Source: Miscanthus floridulus
Taxonomy: Eukaryota > Streptophyta > Magnoliopsida > Poales > Poaceae
Reading direction: 5' to 3'
Assembly: GCF_019320115.1 (NCBI RefSeq)
Contig: NC_089584.1
Location: forward strand, 56,974,852 to 57,038,851
Length of the DNA: 64,000 nt
Shown here piece after piece: positions 63,414 through 64,000 of this stretch. The notes under the pieces were generated by a model. It worked only from the letters and a program-made list of their open reading frames with translations, ran no database searches and was not told where the DNA came from. How positions within the stretch are numbered: the stretch's first letter is position 1; the number at the start of each line of letters is the position of its first letter. Both the position numbers and the translations under genes were made by a program.

Positions 63414-64000
63414 TGTAACAGAACCATCCAATTTTTAGGAGCACAAGTACAATGGTAGCCCGCAAGCAGTCGCACTATCATACTTGAGCCCATATAAACC
63501 CGGTAGTCCGTCGAGTACCATGAAGGGTCTTGATTCATCACCAACATACAACCAAGATCGTACATGATTCAACATACATGCCACATGTTACATATAGTTC
63601 ACAAATACATTGCGATACATCAGAGTGCGATTAAAGTTATTACAAACCAAGTTCAAATACAGTAGTAGTGGAAGCAAAGTAGTTTTTAAACCAACATCTC
63701 ACACCATTGTTCAAATACTTGCCAGTCTGTGATCACAACCCACAAAAGCATCATAGGTTAGATATATAAATAGAAGCTCCTTGCCCAAGGCCTACTCCTC
63801 GTCCACAGCGGGATAGAAGCAATTCTTACAATAGCCATGAAAGACCGTGTTACCTACAACAAGTGGGAAATAAACCCTAAGTACAAGCAGGTACTTAGCT
63901 AGACTTACCCATCATAAACCAAAAATAAATTGACTCCAAGGATCATGAAAGGCTTTATAAGTGAAGCTAGCTTAACAACATTTTGCATAAAAGCTACTAG
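63414..64000 (-). mobile_element. F2: second copy of the F repeat, running off the window
   Basis: From TGTAACAGAACC the sequence parallels 2302 onwards: 'caagtacaatgg.agcc.gcaag..gtcgcactatcat', 'cccatataaacccggtagt', 'aagatcgtacatgattcaacatacatgccacat' and 'tagacttacccatcataaacca'. The orientation is the same as F1. The shared first base defines the end of the family. Only 587 bp are visible. Confidence 0.8.

Noticed and set aside
1..64000. tRNA, rRNA or host protein-coding genes
   Set aside because: I found no cloverleaf-like gene, rDNA sequence or non-transposon protein motif on either strand by reading; the tRNA-like words are retrotransposon primer sites.

Overview
This window is plant repeat DNA with no convincing host gene. 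Every protein-coding trace I can read belongs to LTR retrotransposons (gag, protease, reverse transcriptase, RNase H, integrase) or to their accessory ORFs. The lineages present (SIRE-type Copia, CRM-type chromovirus, Athila-like and Tat-like Ty3/Gypsy) and the nesting depth point to a large grass genome. Andropogoneae (sorghum, sugarcane, Miscanthus relatives) is my best guess, held with moderate confidence. The CRM element suggests centromeric or pericentromeric DNA.

Layout, reconstructed from long terminal repeats (LTRs) and 5-bp target site duplications (TSDs). The outermost layer is an Athila-like Gypsy element E on the + strand. Its 5' LTR end lies at about 21570-22006 plus 55632-55768, its gag-pol remains at 55870-60150, and its 3' LTR starts at 63020. 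Left of it is G, an Athila-like LTR plus primer site on the - strand (19209-21073) followed by non-coding internal sequence that runs to position 1. A (296-17443, -, TSD TTAGG) is a 17.1 kb Tat-like Gypsy element inserted in G. A itself is split by F1 (2302-6777), a 4.5 kb unclassified repeat. C (22007-55626, -, TSD GTTGG) is a SIRE-like Copia element inserted in the LTR of E. C is split twice: by D (23635-31196, +, TSD AGTGA), a CRM-like Gypsy element, and by B (39627-52374, -, TSD GGCTC), a second member of the A family. F2, a second copy of F, starts at 63414 inside the 3' LTR of E and leaves the window.

The most interesting biology is in A and B. Both are about 12.7 kb once F1 is discounted. 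Between integrase and 3' LTR, each carries a gene on the strand opposite to gag-pol. In both copies it has a TATA-like box about 120 nt before its ATG, three copies of a 14-bp dyad further upstream, five short GT-AG introns at matching positions, a coiled-coil segment and a conserved C-terminal domain. Its 3' end converges on the 3' end of pol, and a tandem array of potential hairpins lies between the two. Introns can survive retrotransposition here because the gene is antisense to the genomic RNA.

All elements look dead or decayed. They carry frameshifts, stops that look like C-to-T changes, and altered catalytic residues in several enzymes. All identity and age statements are by-eye estimates.
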